Positions 22,152-32,295 of a stretch of 64,000 nucleotides of DNA are shown in pieces. A program made the translations under genes and the position numbers. The DNA is from Annulohypoxylon bovei var. microspora. Its lineage: Eukaryota; Ascomycota; Sordariomycetes; Xylariales; Hypoxylaceae. Where the stretch lies: contig MU405258.1 of NCBI GenBank assembly GCA_022836615.1, forward strand, positions 124,001 to 188,000, written 5' to 3'. The notes under the pieces are model-generated. The model was not told where the DNA came from. It saw nothing but the letters and a program-made list of their open reading frames with translations, and made no database searches. The number at the start of each line of letters is the position of its first letter. Positions within the stretch are counted from its first letter, which is position 1.

Positions 22152-24371
22152 ATAGGTACTAAAAGGGTAGTTGGGTCTACTTCTAATGCAACACTGCAAT
22201 CCCAGGAAAGGGACAGTGTAATGGATGTAAGGTTATAGGCATGGGCAGAATGAGGCGACGGGCATGGAATAGGACGCAGGATAGCGTGGCGTTTGGGGGC
22301 GAGTGATTAGGAGGCACATAGGTAATGGAGTACGTAAAGAGTGTGTTCATTAAGGGTTGCTTCTAGGTAACCTTAGCAAAAGGAATGTTTCGGATGACTG
22401 GCATATCTTTCGGATAGGCAACGATGTCAATAATGCATCTACCTTTTTCGGTGAATATGAAGTTAGCTGTGAATATATTACGCCTCTTAGCCAACTCTAT
22501 CTATCAACCGTACGCCGGAATGGTACATCAAATAAGCATATGACTGAATGCCGACAGTGTCCTACTCGTTGCTACATAGTATACCAATCTAGGTAGGTGT
22601 TTAACCCGGACTTTAGCGAGAGCGAAGATGGCCATTCTTGAGGCTAACAAATGGAACGGATGTCGTTGCAATAGACTATCTCTACCTCCTGCCTACCTAG
22701 GTAGGTAGGTGAGACGACATGCAACGTTTCGTGGATCCCGGAATGTGGCTTTCGATTCTTCTTTCATAATCTTCACGTGCCCCGTGCCTCATAGAATCCT
22801 TAACTTGTACGTAATCACACTATAGGTAAATTACCTTATATTGAAGCCCATGCACTCTTAGAAAATTTCCGATATTCTTTCCAGAAGATAACCGGCACTG
22901 GTTCTAGATATATGCCAACGACCACGGTACTCCGAGCTGTCCGAAGTGGGTTGTGGTGCGACGCCGGCGCAAAGAGCGGCAGCGCACCGCCGAGAAAGAC
23001 AATCCAAGTGCGCGCGTGATTCCGGACATCGAAAAGCCGAATCAAATTGTCAATCAATTGAGATAATTTCACTATTTAATAAAAATCATCCCATGTCTAT
23101 ATTACTACCGCTTAATAGATTGAATTGGTGGCCAATAGGACTATTTACGATTTATTCTCCGATGAAAAATGGGATGATGAATATCATTTTAACTCCACAG
23201 ATGAACGCAACCTACAACTTCCGCGAACAATCTCAAACCAATATCACGCCCCTCATATTTGCTCGCGTCTCGACCGCATATTATGTTGTTTGGGCGCCAG
23301 CGAGACTGGATCATACGTCTCCGGCACAGCAAAGAAGAAACTATGGAACTATGCGCGTCAATAACAGTCACTATCGCCGTCTATCTCCTGTCAAGGGTAG
23401 CTCTGAGTGATGGATGCGCTAAAGGAGGCGGGAAGTAGAAGGCCGCATGAAAGGCCACTGCTCGAAATGAAGACGTCGCAGCTGGCCCCTCCAGGTTGCA
23501 GTCAGAAGATGAGGTTCTGTGTGATGAGTTGTAAATCGCCGTTAGGCCCCCACGAGATCGGGAAAAAGGGGGCATACACACGAGAAGAGCGTGAGTATTG
23601 ATATGATCATCTTCAGAAACATACTGCAATCTTCGTCAAGAGCAACATTCGACCCGCTTAGACTGTTAGATCCTACATCGTCCACGACTCATAAGAAGGT
23701 TGGAACTTTTGTCGCAGAGCGACTCCGCTTATGCTTTGACTTCTCCGCGAAATATTGTTGGGGTGGTTTTCATCGTGCGCGTGCCTTGCTTCGGTGGTTC
23801 GGATCTTGGCTTTATCGTGCTGGCAATTAATTTAGTCCCAAGAGGCCATTTGGATTTTTCTTGTTTCAGAGGGTTAGAAGGGGAAAAGGAGGGGGTTGGT
23901 ACGATTCCCAAAGTCGATATTTTCTACCACCACGAGAGAATACAATGTGACTGTTTCCATTGTATGCTTAGTAATGCTAATGTTCTATTAGCTTACGTAA
24001 GTCGCGGCTATGCTCACAAATTGAATATAAAACATTACAAATTTCCATCACCTTGTTTAGGTAGGTAGGTAATGGAGTAAACGAGAACGCCGAATCTTTA
24101 CATTTACCGCTCCAATATGTCCCACATATCTACCTAGCTGCCTAGGTAGGTAGGTTTGACTATATCAATGACAGAAATCCCGATTGTGATGTTACTCACC
24201 CTAATTCTAACCCTAACCCTGACACTCAAGTAAGAGTTTAGGCTAGAATGCAAGTCCAGGGACGTTGAAGGGAGCACCAACGTAGAAGGATCCGGGTTAT
24301 TGAGTTTTACTTAAGACTGCAATAGGGCCGTTTCGTTACCATTGTGAAGATGTATTAACGGTACCTATACT
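22152..24371. other. Non-coding interval
   Basis: No gene is supported. The interval contains several AGGTAGGT palindromic runs (about 22691-22711, 24059-24071, 24131-24154) and a short telomere-type repeat listed separately. Confidence 0.45.
24197..24220 (-). repeat. Interstitial telomere-type repeat (degenerate)
   Basis: CACCCTAATTCTAACCCTAACCCT: CCCTAA units with one degenerate copy, read as TTAGGG on the minus strand. Confidence 0.75.
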
Positions 24372-25690
24372 TCAGCTCATGACTGCTGAATTGATCGAGC
24401 ACTTAGTTGAGGATGGGATTAATCCCGGACTTAGAGCGACGGCCAGGGTAAAGGAGTCTAGGTGTTGTCGGGTGAAAGAATTGGAATCCACGTAGTCGGA
24501 TAGTCTCTGAGGCCGGTCTGTCAACCCACTTTTCATCACTCCAAGAATCCCTAGAGCCCAACCCAAGCCATTCAATAGGTGTATAAAGTACGGCGTGGGA
24601 AAACTAGGGTCTTTTAACATTTGCAAATAACGGCAAACAGCCCAAAACATTTCGAAATCAGCTCCTAACTCTGCCTCTAGAGCTCCGCCCTCGGCCAGGT
24701 TGTTAAGATGAGAGGTAACCAGGTCGACGAATGCAACTACGGGGTGGCTGCCAAGCATACGACCCAATAAGGTTATGTTCGCCGTCGTGATTGAAGAAAT
24801 AGCATCAGAGAAGTTGGAGGCAAATGCGGGCATGCGAAAGTAGTTGTTGCTGCACACGCTCGTTATGGCGGCCGCGGTGAAGGTCAAGAAGCCGCTTGAG
24901 CTTCGAGGCCTAGCCCTAGTAGACGATATTGTTGAATATGAGGGTCCAACCATTCTCCTCCCCGGTTGCTGGCATCGCGGGCTGTGCGGGTAAGGAAACC
25001 CATCCAGCTTGCCATCGCAAAGCAGCTAGCCATGCCGAGTCTTCAGTAGAAACTTTCACACTACTATCCGTCTCATCCCCGCGTTTGGTGAGAACTTAGG
25101 CTAGTCGTCTTGATAGAGCTGTTATTAAAGCTAGGACCGCAAGGCAAGGGTAGATCCGCTATCCACCATGTTCTAAATTGATAGTTTTGTGAAAGAGCTT
25201 CTCATCAACAATAGGCCTAGACAGCTCTCGTTGGATACTTAGTAGAATTTCATTGCGATTTGTGAAGCTCGATGTCTGTTTCGGCTGAGCAAGATAGGGG
25301 ACATAAGAATCGGGTTGAGGAAGAATATGGGTTCGCGCGACAATTTGTTGGGCGAGCTGGGTCAGGGCATTCAGAGTCTGGTCTATATCGTCGAGGCGCT
25401 CTCAAACGCTAGAGGAATCATTTCGGCTATGAAATAGGCGCTTTGTTAGATCACTAGGTATGTATAGATAGACACCTAGGTAGGTACTTAGGGAGCCTTG
25501 AGGCTCGAAGAGAAACCTTGGAAGACTCACAGTTGCTTGGTGTGATTCACGCGTTTAGAAATACCGGACAAGGTGCAAGGAACGCCGGATTTGCGGTAGC
25601 TAGAGCATTCTGGTTGAAGTTTATCACATTTGACCTTACAGGACCGGCACTTATCGCACGTAGCCGATTATATATCATCGTGTCTTGATC
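24372..25690 (-). pseudogene. Decayed Zn(II)2Cys6 transcription factor gene
   Basis: On the minus strand, 25658-25575 encodes a zinc-cluster motif with the spacing C-x2-C-x6-C-x6-C-x2-(Y)-x6-C. The fifth zinc ligand is replaced by Tyr (TAC at 25596-25598). A well-formed intron (25427-25530, GTGAGT donor, TTCATAG acceptor) follows, then a RLDDIDQTLNAL-type coiled segment, common just after fungal zinc clusters. Breaks: no in-frame ATG (a TAA lies just upstream of the cluster), an in-frame TGA at 25402-25404, an in-frame TAG at 25159-25161, and a frame change before the 193-codon open segment 24953-24372. The C-to-Y change and both stops are each consistent with one C:G-to-T:A transition, as left by repeat-induced point mutation or deamination. 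Position beside PKS and tailoring genes suggests a former pathway regulator; that is inference. The downstream open segment belonging to the same gene is less certain than the zinc cluster. Confidence 0.65.
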
Positions 25691-25828
25691 GTGGGCGTTT
25701 GCGCTATGTTACGTACTTAAAATATTGATATTGTCCATTGGTTTATTGTTACGTTTGAAATTACTAATAAATCCCAGATCGTTCCCCATTTATCACGTAA
25801 TGATCAATCAATGCCCCTGTCTGTTCCA

Positions 25829-25849
25829 CTTAACCCTAACCCTAACCCT
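25829..25849 (-). repeat. Interstitial telomere-type repeat
   Basis: CTTAACCCTAACCCTAACCC followed by T: three CCCTAA units in the same orientation as the copy at 24197-24220, 1.6 kb away. Confidence 0.85.
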
Positions 25850-26208
25850 CACTTTGGGGTCTATGTTGACGATATTTGTCATTATCCTCAAGACGTCTGA
25901 TATCCGATGATAAGAAAAACGAAAGTCTAGACCTTTACTAATATACAGCACGATGATGAATTACATGACTTGATGTTTCATATGCATGCATGACCCATCA
26001 TTTCAACTGCCTATGCTTGAGACCCTCACCGTAGTATCAGAACATACGCTCGGTACCTATGCCTAGTTACATGCATAAGGGTATGAGGTATGCAGTCGAC
26101 AAAATGAATACCTACCTACCTATATAACTAAATCAATATGAACCGGTATCTCATTTGCCGGTCTAGACTTCCTCTACTCAACCTTCGGGGAAGTCTTTAA
26201 TTGGACAA

Positions 26209-26235
26209 GATCCGTGGGATCCGTGGGATCCGTGG
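26209..26235 (+). promoter_or_regulatory. Triple direct repeat GATCCGTGG upstream of the beta-lactamase-like gene
   Basis: Three perfect tandem copies of the 9-mer GATCCGTGG end 389 bases before the ATG at 26625. Direct repeats at this distance could bind a transcription factor, but a chance microrepeat is equally possible. Confidence 0.35.
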
Positions 26236-26624
26236 AACAGCATCTTGATTATATGAAAGGAGCTTCGATATATCTATTCACAACGCCAGCGCAATCTAAC
26301 GAACTTCTTATTTCTTATTTCTTATTATCTACTACTACCTTTGTTCTTGTGCGTGGGTGTCCGGTCAAGATGCCACCATTTGCTTGGCGGCAATTACCTA
26401 CCTAGGTAGGCAGGTAGTATAGCGGGCTTCTTGAGATAGCCTGATCGTAATCGGGAAGAAGGAGAGACAATTGCTAACAATATTTATGAATAGGTCGGGA
26501 TCTCCTAGTCAGCTGTTCGGGAGATTCATAACTGCCCAGGTGTCCTAGAAGAGAAAATAAACACCTTTTACATCAACAGTCCTTCGAATCTCCCCTTTTC
26601 TCCGTGACGTGAGTCAATACCAGA

Positions 26625-28604
26625 ATGTGGCAACTCGGGGTCTTGATATTATTCGCTGTATACGGCGTGTTTGCCAAACAGAATTGCCCTCTATACGGTT
26701 TAGGATACCCAAAACCTACAAACCTTCTTGTGCAACCAGGCATTAAGACAGCGGCAACAGCTTTAGACTCCGTGTTCTCAGAATATATCGACCATTCCAA
26801 CGAAACTAAATCTGACAGTTTCTCATACTCAGTCGAAGTCTTCTCTGTAGACGATGAAGAACCTCTATGGTCTCATCATTGGACTGCGTCTAACTTGGAG
26901 ACTCTCAATTCAACAGGGGTTACTAAAGTCGATGGCGACACTGTCTACAGACTCGCAAGTGTCACAAAGGTGTTTACTATCTTGACATTTCTTGCGGAAG
27001 CGGGCGATACACTATGGAACGAACCTATTGCCAATTATATTCCGGAAATTGCGGCTTTTGTTGAAGCTGGTGCCGATAATTCCCATTCGATTTCATCCAC
27101 GAACTGGGAGTCTATCACAATGGGTTCGCTAGCGAGTCAAATGTCTGGTCTTGCCAGAGACTGTAAGCAGCCGCTCGCTTTAACGAGGTCGTTGAAATAA
27201 GACTCATAATATGTATATAGATGCTATATTAGGCGAGCTCACGCAAGGATTGACTGCATCTCAAGCAGCAGATTTCGGGTTCCCCATTATAGGGAGTGCG
27301 GAAATACCACCATGTGGCAATAATCCAGTTTGCAATAGAACGCGTAAGCTTACCGTTCATCTACCTACATTTCAATATCCAAATATTAATCATCTGCATA
27401 GAATTCTTCGAGGGTCTAAAGAAGTTACCTCCCTCCTTTTCGCCGTACGTTACGCCGGCGTACTCAGATATCGGCTACACCCTCCTTAGCTACGCCCTGG
27501 AACAAATGACAGGGAAATCTTTCAGCGAACTGGTCCAAGATAGAGTTATCAAGCCGCTCAATTTGAATCGCACGTTCTACACTGCTCCTGATGATTCTCT
27601 AGGAATCATCCCTGGTGACTCCTATCAAGCCAGCTGGGCTTTTGATCTGGGTAACGAGTCGCCGTGAGCAACTTCCTCTCATCCGTAAACCTTTGATCTC
27701 GCTTACTAGGAAAAGCACTGGCAATATGTATATATCGCCTTCGGATTTATCTCGAGTCGGTCGAGCAATCTTGGGATCGACGCTGTTACCACCAACCACG
27801 ACAAGAAGATGGCTAAAGCCCGTAACTTTTAGTTCGGATCCAAAGTCAGGGGTTGGTATGCCGTGGGGCGTGCGCCGGCTACCCCTTTCTGACGGTGTGT
27901 GGAATAACCGTAGTTATAACTCGCCAGCTAACTAATCATGGATGATAGATATGCCATACCAGTTCGCAACCACTTTCAACAAAGCTGGAAACTTGGGAAA
28001 ATACAATGCATTATTAGCTGTCATTCCCGAGTTCAACATGGGCTTCTCTGTCTTAGCAGCAGGTGACGGCCTTGATGGACTGGTGATGAGTATAGCGGAC
28101 GCGTTGTCGAACACATACCTCCCAACCATGGTAAACACAGCACGCATCCAAGCAAACGAGGTATATGGTGGCACATATAAAAGCCTGGACCCTACGGTAA
28201 ACTCGTCCCTTAGCGTTGTGGTAGATAGCCAGAACCCTGGACTAGGTCTGAGCTCTTGGATAAGCAATGGAACGGATTTGGTGTGGTATTCGGTGGTTCT
28301 GAGCCAGAACGTGGTAGAGGAATATTGGGACAAAGTCCAGCCGAGCGTTCGACTCTATCCCACTGGCCTGTGGGATGCGACCTCCGACGGCGGAAAGAGA
28401 GTCGCGTTCAAAGCCGTATTTGAGGACCTGAGCTTACCTAACGTTTCGAATCCATTCACGACGGATTGTGTTAGCTGGATCACCGGTTCGGGCATTATGT
28501 ACGGGGCTAAGCCGCTGGATCAATTCATCTTCAACATTAACGCCGCGGGAAATGTGACAAGTGTGGAGAATGGGGCGTTAAGGAACAAGTTGGATAAGGC
28601 ATAG
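26625..28604 (+). CDS. Secreted serine beta-lactamase-like / transesterase-type protein
   Basis: Five exons (26625-27162, 27221-27343, 27402-27663, 27710-27894, 27949-28604) sum to 1764 nt, 587 residues. The first ~17 residues (WQLGVLILFAVYGVFA) are a signal peptide. The penicillin-binding fold is indicated by the SxxK motif SVTK (Ser112, Lys115) following the VYRLA lead-in, the YSDIGYTLL segment near residue 242 (Tyr of the YxN-type motif, with Asp at the third position) and a C-terminal region with IPEFNMGFSVLAAG, which usually follows the third motif. In place of K-T/S-G I see FNKAGNLG. Relatives hydrolyse or transfer acyl groups; in fungal clusters the LovD acyltransferase has the same fold, but secretion argues against a simple LovD role here. 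The fourth intron uses GTGTGT and has a strong GCTAAC branch site. Confidence 0.85.
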
Positions 28605-29487
28605 TTAGGTGGGCAATGTTTAGACCAATAATAGGAGAGGAGCCCCCTGATTTTGTTTCGGTGTCGCGATTGCGTACTGTCCGTTGCCCCTATATTATCG
28701 CACTCGCCACGGAGCTCTTTGCAGATTTCCGGGAATTTCCAAGGGCGCTCCCGCCGACCCGCGCAGTGTTGAATTTGCGGCCTTAGCACGGTAACAATTT
28801 GGACTGGGGTGACTGGGCTTGAGGTGGAGATTTCAATGGAGGCGCGGTGACGTCGTATTAGAGTCTACAACCCCATGATACGTGAATACCGGCCAGGGAT
28901 TCGGCGCTGAAGTAAAAGCTTACTTAAAACCCGATTTAACCAGCACTTGTTAATATTTTCTCATAGAAAAACATCCCAACTATAAGGTAAAAGCTACTAT
29001 TGTTAGACTGATATGCGATTTCCTTACCTGGTGACTTACACCTAGCCGAACTACACGAAACCCGATTTCCTAGTGAACCTAGAACAACGGGATTGTTCTA
29101 AGATAGATCGTCTATGTGTCTCACTAAAGATGTCGCTATGGATACTGCTACTTAGGTACTCATCAAGCTTGTTCGTGGCGTCGATGACCGAAAGGAAACT
29201 TTTGGTCTGTCTCGCCGGTTATAGGTAAGGCCTTACAAAGTATTTAGTAAGGATCATGAAATGAACTGATGATACCTATGTATCATTATTTCCCCGCTGG
29301 TACCACTCTATCATCCTATTGCGACTAGCTCTAGCCATATATATATATCTTTAGGTTCGTTGCTATACGACAGCCAGTTCTCTTCTATGCCATAGGAATC
29401 CTAGTCTCACAAACACAGAACAGTAGACTTTTTTCTATATTAGATCTTCACCATTCTCTATTGTGCCTTTCGCTCCCAATTTACACG
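28605..29487. other. Intergenic region upstream of the FAD monooxygenase
   Basis: No gene is seen. A TATATATATA run at 29337-29346 lies about 140 bases before the start codon used here and may be part of the promoter. Confidence 0.4.
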
Positions 29488-30840
29488 ATGACGACTACGA
29501 AACCATTTAACATTGCTATCGTCGGCGGAGGCATCAGCGGCGTCTCGTTAGCCATCGCTCTCTACAAGCGGAATGTGCCTTTTACGGTCTACGAGTCGGC
29601 CTCGAAATTCGGAGAGATCGGTGCCGGCTTGGCCTTTGGGCCAAATGCAGTGAAAGCCATGGAGCTCATCTCCCCAGACATCGTCGAGGGGTACCAACGG
29701 TGCGTCACACATGGCTGGGAGTCTAAGAGTAGAGACTGGTTCACTGTCCGCGTCGGCGACGAGCGGAAAGCCGGTCCGGAGGGGGTGCTGAAGCAAAAGG
29801 AGAAGGAGGGGTTGAAAGTTGGAGATCCCATCTTCGAGATCCGCTACACCAACGATTACCCTGCTGGGGGTGTGCACAGAGCTCATTTTCTAGACGAGAT
29901 GCTCAAGTTGCTACCTGACTCGGTGTCAAAGTTTGGAAAGAGGTTAGCCAACATTACGAGCGCCACCGATGGATCTCAAGATGTTGTGCTCCACTTCGCT
30001 GATGGAACGACAGCACAACATAGCGCTGTGGTGGGCTGTGACGGGATTAAATCGAAGACTAGGGAAGTCTTACTAGGAGCGGATGAGGGGAAGGCCTTAT
30101 TCTCTGGAAAATACGCATACAGGGGGTTGATACCGATGGAAAAAGCTGTCGAGATGCTCGGCGAGGAGATGGCTGTTAACAATCAGCTATTCATGGGATA
30201 TCATGGTCATCTACTAACCCTCGCGATTGAAAAGGGGAAGACAATGAATGGTATGTAACCCGAGGAACTTTCTCTTCATATGACTTAAGCTGACTAACCC
30301 CGAAAAGTCGTCGCCTTCAGCTCTTGCGATACCTGGACGGATCCACAGTGGGTGGTGAAGACGACGAAAGAGAAAATGCTCGAGGATTTTAGCACGTGGG
30401 GCCCCGTGGTACGCAAGATCGTCGCGGCTATGGAGAAAAGAGACATCTGGGCCCTCTTCAATGACCCCCCTGCGCCAATCTACTACAGTACAAGTCCGCG
30501 CATCTGCCTTCTCGGAGACGCCGCACATGCGACTACCCCACATCAAGGGTCTGGAGCAGGCATGTGCATCGAGGACAGTTACATCCTCGGTAGCTTGATC
30601 GGAGAATCCAAAAGCGTGCAGGATCTCGACAAGGCGTTCAAGGCTTACGATGAGGTGAGACGACCGAGAACTCAGAAATTGGTCGAGACGAGTAGAGAGG
30701 CGGGCATGCTGTATGAGTTCGAACTCGAAGGCGATGACCTAGAGGCGATTGAGAAGAACTTCAAATCACGAATGAGCTGGATTTGGGATGCGGATTTGCA
30801 GCAAGAACTGGACAAGGCTCTTTCGATCTTCAGGGCTTGA
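29488..30840 (+). CDS. FAD-dependent monooxygenase, salicylate-hydroxylase type
   Basis: Two exons, 29488-30250 and 30308-30840 (intron 57 nt, GTATGT donor, GCTGAC-ACTAAC branch region), give 431 residues. It is a group A flavoprotein hydroxylase that uses NAD(P)H and O2 to hydroxylate aromatic or related substrates. The Rossmann motif VGGGISG is at residues 12-18, the VVGCDGIKS (DG) motif near 190, and the second FAD motif GDAAHATTPHQGSGAG begins near residue 324. Length and motif spacing are normal and nothing is missing. An upstream in-frame ATG at 29461 would add nine residues, but the TTTKPFNIAIVGGG start at 29488 is a more typical N-terminus. It follows the beta-lactamase-like gene on the same strand and may be a tailoring oxidase of the putative polyketide cluster; equally it could serve aromatic catabolism. 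Confidence 0.92.
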
Positions 30841-31340
30841 TTTGGGATGTACATGTGTATCTGGTTGAATGCGATGCTAGAATGTTAACTAGGTATAGAG
30901 GAGGCTTCAAAGATGTTATTTCCTGACCTTATATACATGTATTAGGTATCTACCTAAATACCTGTCTAGCTGAAGAGGCAAGCGAAAATGATTAATATGA
31001 ATGAGTTATTGGGCTCGCCGTCTCGTCCCCTATATGGTGGCCCATAGGTGGTACTGTGCCAAAAAAGAATTAAATTTTGGAAAATAGAAGTAGCTATGCC
31101 TAATACGGTAGTTGTGCTGGTGGGTATCAAGCCACATATTGGTGGGATGATAAATGAGTACATGCATTAATAGCTGGAGGTAAGTAGGTAGACGCATGGT
31201 ACTTGTGTTCGCATACAAATTTAGCTATAGAATCATGTACCTATGGTCGCCTTGCTAATGAAGGCCTTTTACTTACCTACCTACCTACCTACCTACCTAC
31301 TAGGTATGTTATTATTGACCTTGCATATACGTACAAAGTT

Positions 31341-31390
31341 GTAATAGCTGTAATAGCTGTAATAGTTGTAATAGCTGTAATAGCTATAAT
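31341..31390 (+). repeat. Minisatellite, unit GTAATAGCT
   Basis: About five and a half copies of a 9-bp unit with one or two variants (TAATAGTTG). It is the reverse complement of the array at 31678-31784. Confidence 0.85.
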
Positions 31391-31481
31391 TGGAAACGTG
31401 ACCCCGACCCCATACAGCCTGTATTACCACGTCTTGAAGTCTGTGATATCTACTGATTGTACTACCTAAGTAGAATGCATG

Positions 31482-31482
31482 C

Positions 31483-31534
<52 letters not shown>
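31482..31534 (+). repeat. (TTGA)n microsatellite
   Basis: Thirteen or so uninterrupted TTGA/GATT units between the two inverted minisatellites. Confidence 0.95.
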
Positions 31535-31535
<1 letters not shown>

Positions 31536-31677
31536 GATGGTTACTATTGACAACTTCTAGGTACTAGTAAGATTACCTTTATGTAATCACTCAAAAGCGA
31601 TGCCTTGGTATGTAAGAATAGGTTATGCTAATGGTTAATATTAAGCAATTAATATCACTCTTATATAAAATAAATAT

Positions 31678-31784
31678 ATTACAGCTATTACAGCTATTAC
31701 AGCTATTACAGCTATTACAACTATTACAGCTATTACAGCTATTACAGCTATTACAGCTATTACAGCTATTACAGCTATTACAGC
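31678..31784 (+). repeat. Minisatellite, unit ATTACAGCT
   Basis: About twelve nearly perfect copies of a 9-bp unit (one copy ATTACAACT). It is inverted relative to the 31341-31390 array, so the two could pair as a stem with a ~290-nt loop containing the TTGA microsatellite. Confidence 0.95.
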
Positions 31785-32295
31785 AATTGCAGTGGTTCAA
31801 CCTTACACCTACCTATCCAAGCTGGGAATAACCTCATTGCCCTCTTAATTGGAAACCAATCAACAAGTTAATCAACAAGTCAATCAGCAAATCGATCAGC
31901 AAGTCAATTGATAAGCTAAATAAATAACTAACATCTAAGTAACAAGCTTTTATACCTAATTATACAAGCAATCTTCTAAAATTAAATACACGAAGTACCT
32001 GCTTAGCAAGGGATAAGCCACCACTTACCTGTGGCTGCAACACACCTTACCCTTTTAGGCAGCATTTACACTCCAATATTTTTTTGGCACAGTCTCACCT
32101 ATGGGCCTCCATACCTATCTACATCTCATCTCTCTCGATTTTAGTAAATCCGAGCTAGTAGGAAAGCAGAATTTAATCGAGGTCTATGCCGAATTGAGCG
32201 TATCAGGAGGCTATGATATATTTACCTAATCGTAGGTAAGTAGGTAGGTAAATAATCTAATACTTAAATCAATTCTGTAAAAGCCTGCTCTCGTT

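Larger units (their letters stand above)
25691..26624. other. Intergenic region upstream of the beta-lactamase-like gene
   Basis: It contains the telomere-type repeat at 25829-25849, a triple 9-bp repeat at 26209-26235, and an ACCTACCTAGGTAGGCAGGT palindrome near 26395-26415. No coding sequence was found. Confidence 0.5.
30841..32295. other. Repeat-rich intergenic region
   Basis: No gene. It contains an ACCTACCT run (31275-31300), two oppositely oriented 9-bp minisatellites (31341-31390 and 31678-31784) and a (TGAT)n microsatellite between them, listed separately. Also present is a short run of CAACAAGT/CAATCAGCAA variants at 31860-31915. Confidence 0.6.

Noticed and set aside
22836..24068. 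Several 60-150-codon open stretches on both strands
   Set aside because: No recognisable domain, no good splice links, and mutually overlapping frames; treated as chance.
27163..27948. Apparent frameshifts splitting the beta-lactamase-like gene into several pieces
   Set aside because: Four short introns (58, 58, 46 and 54 nt) with GT/AG ends join the pieces in frame.
31591..31831. Open frames encoding (Asn-Ser-Cys)n or Leu/Gln repeats
   Set aside because: They are translations of the 9-bp minisatellite, whose unit length keeps any frame open.
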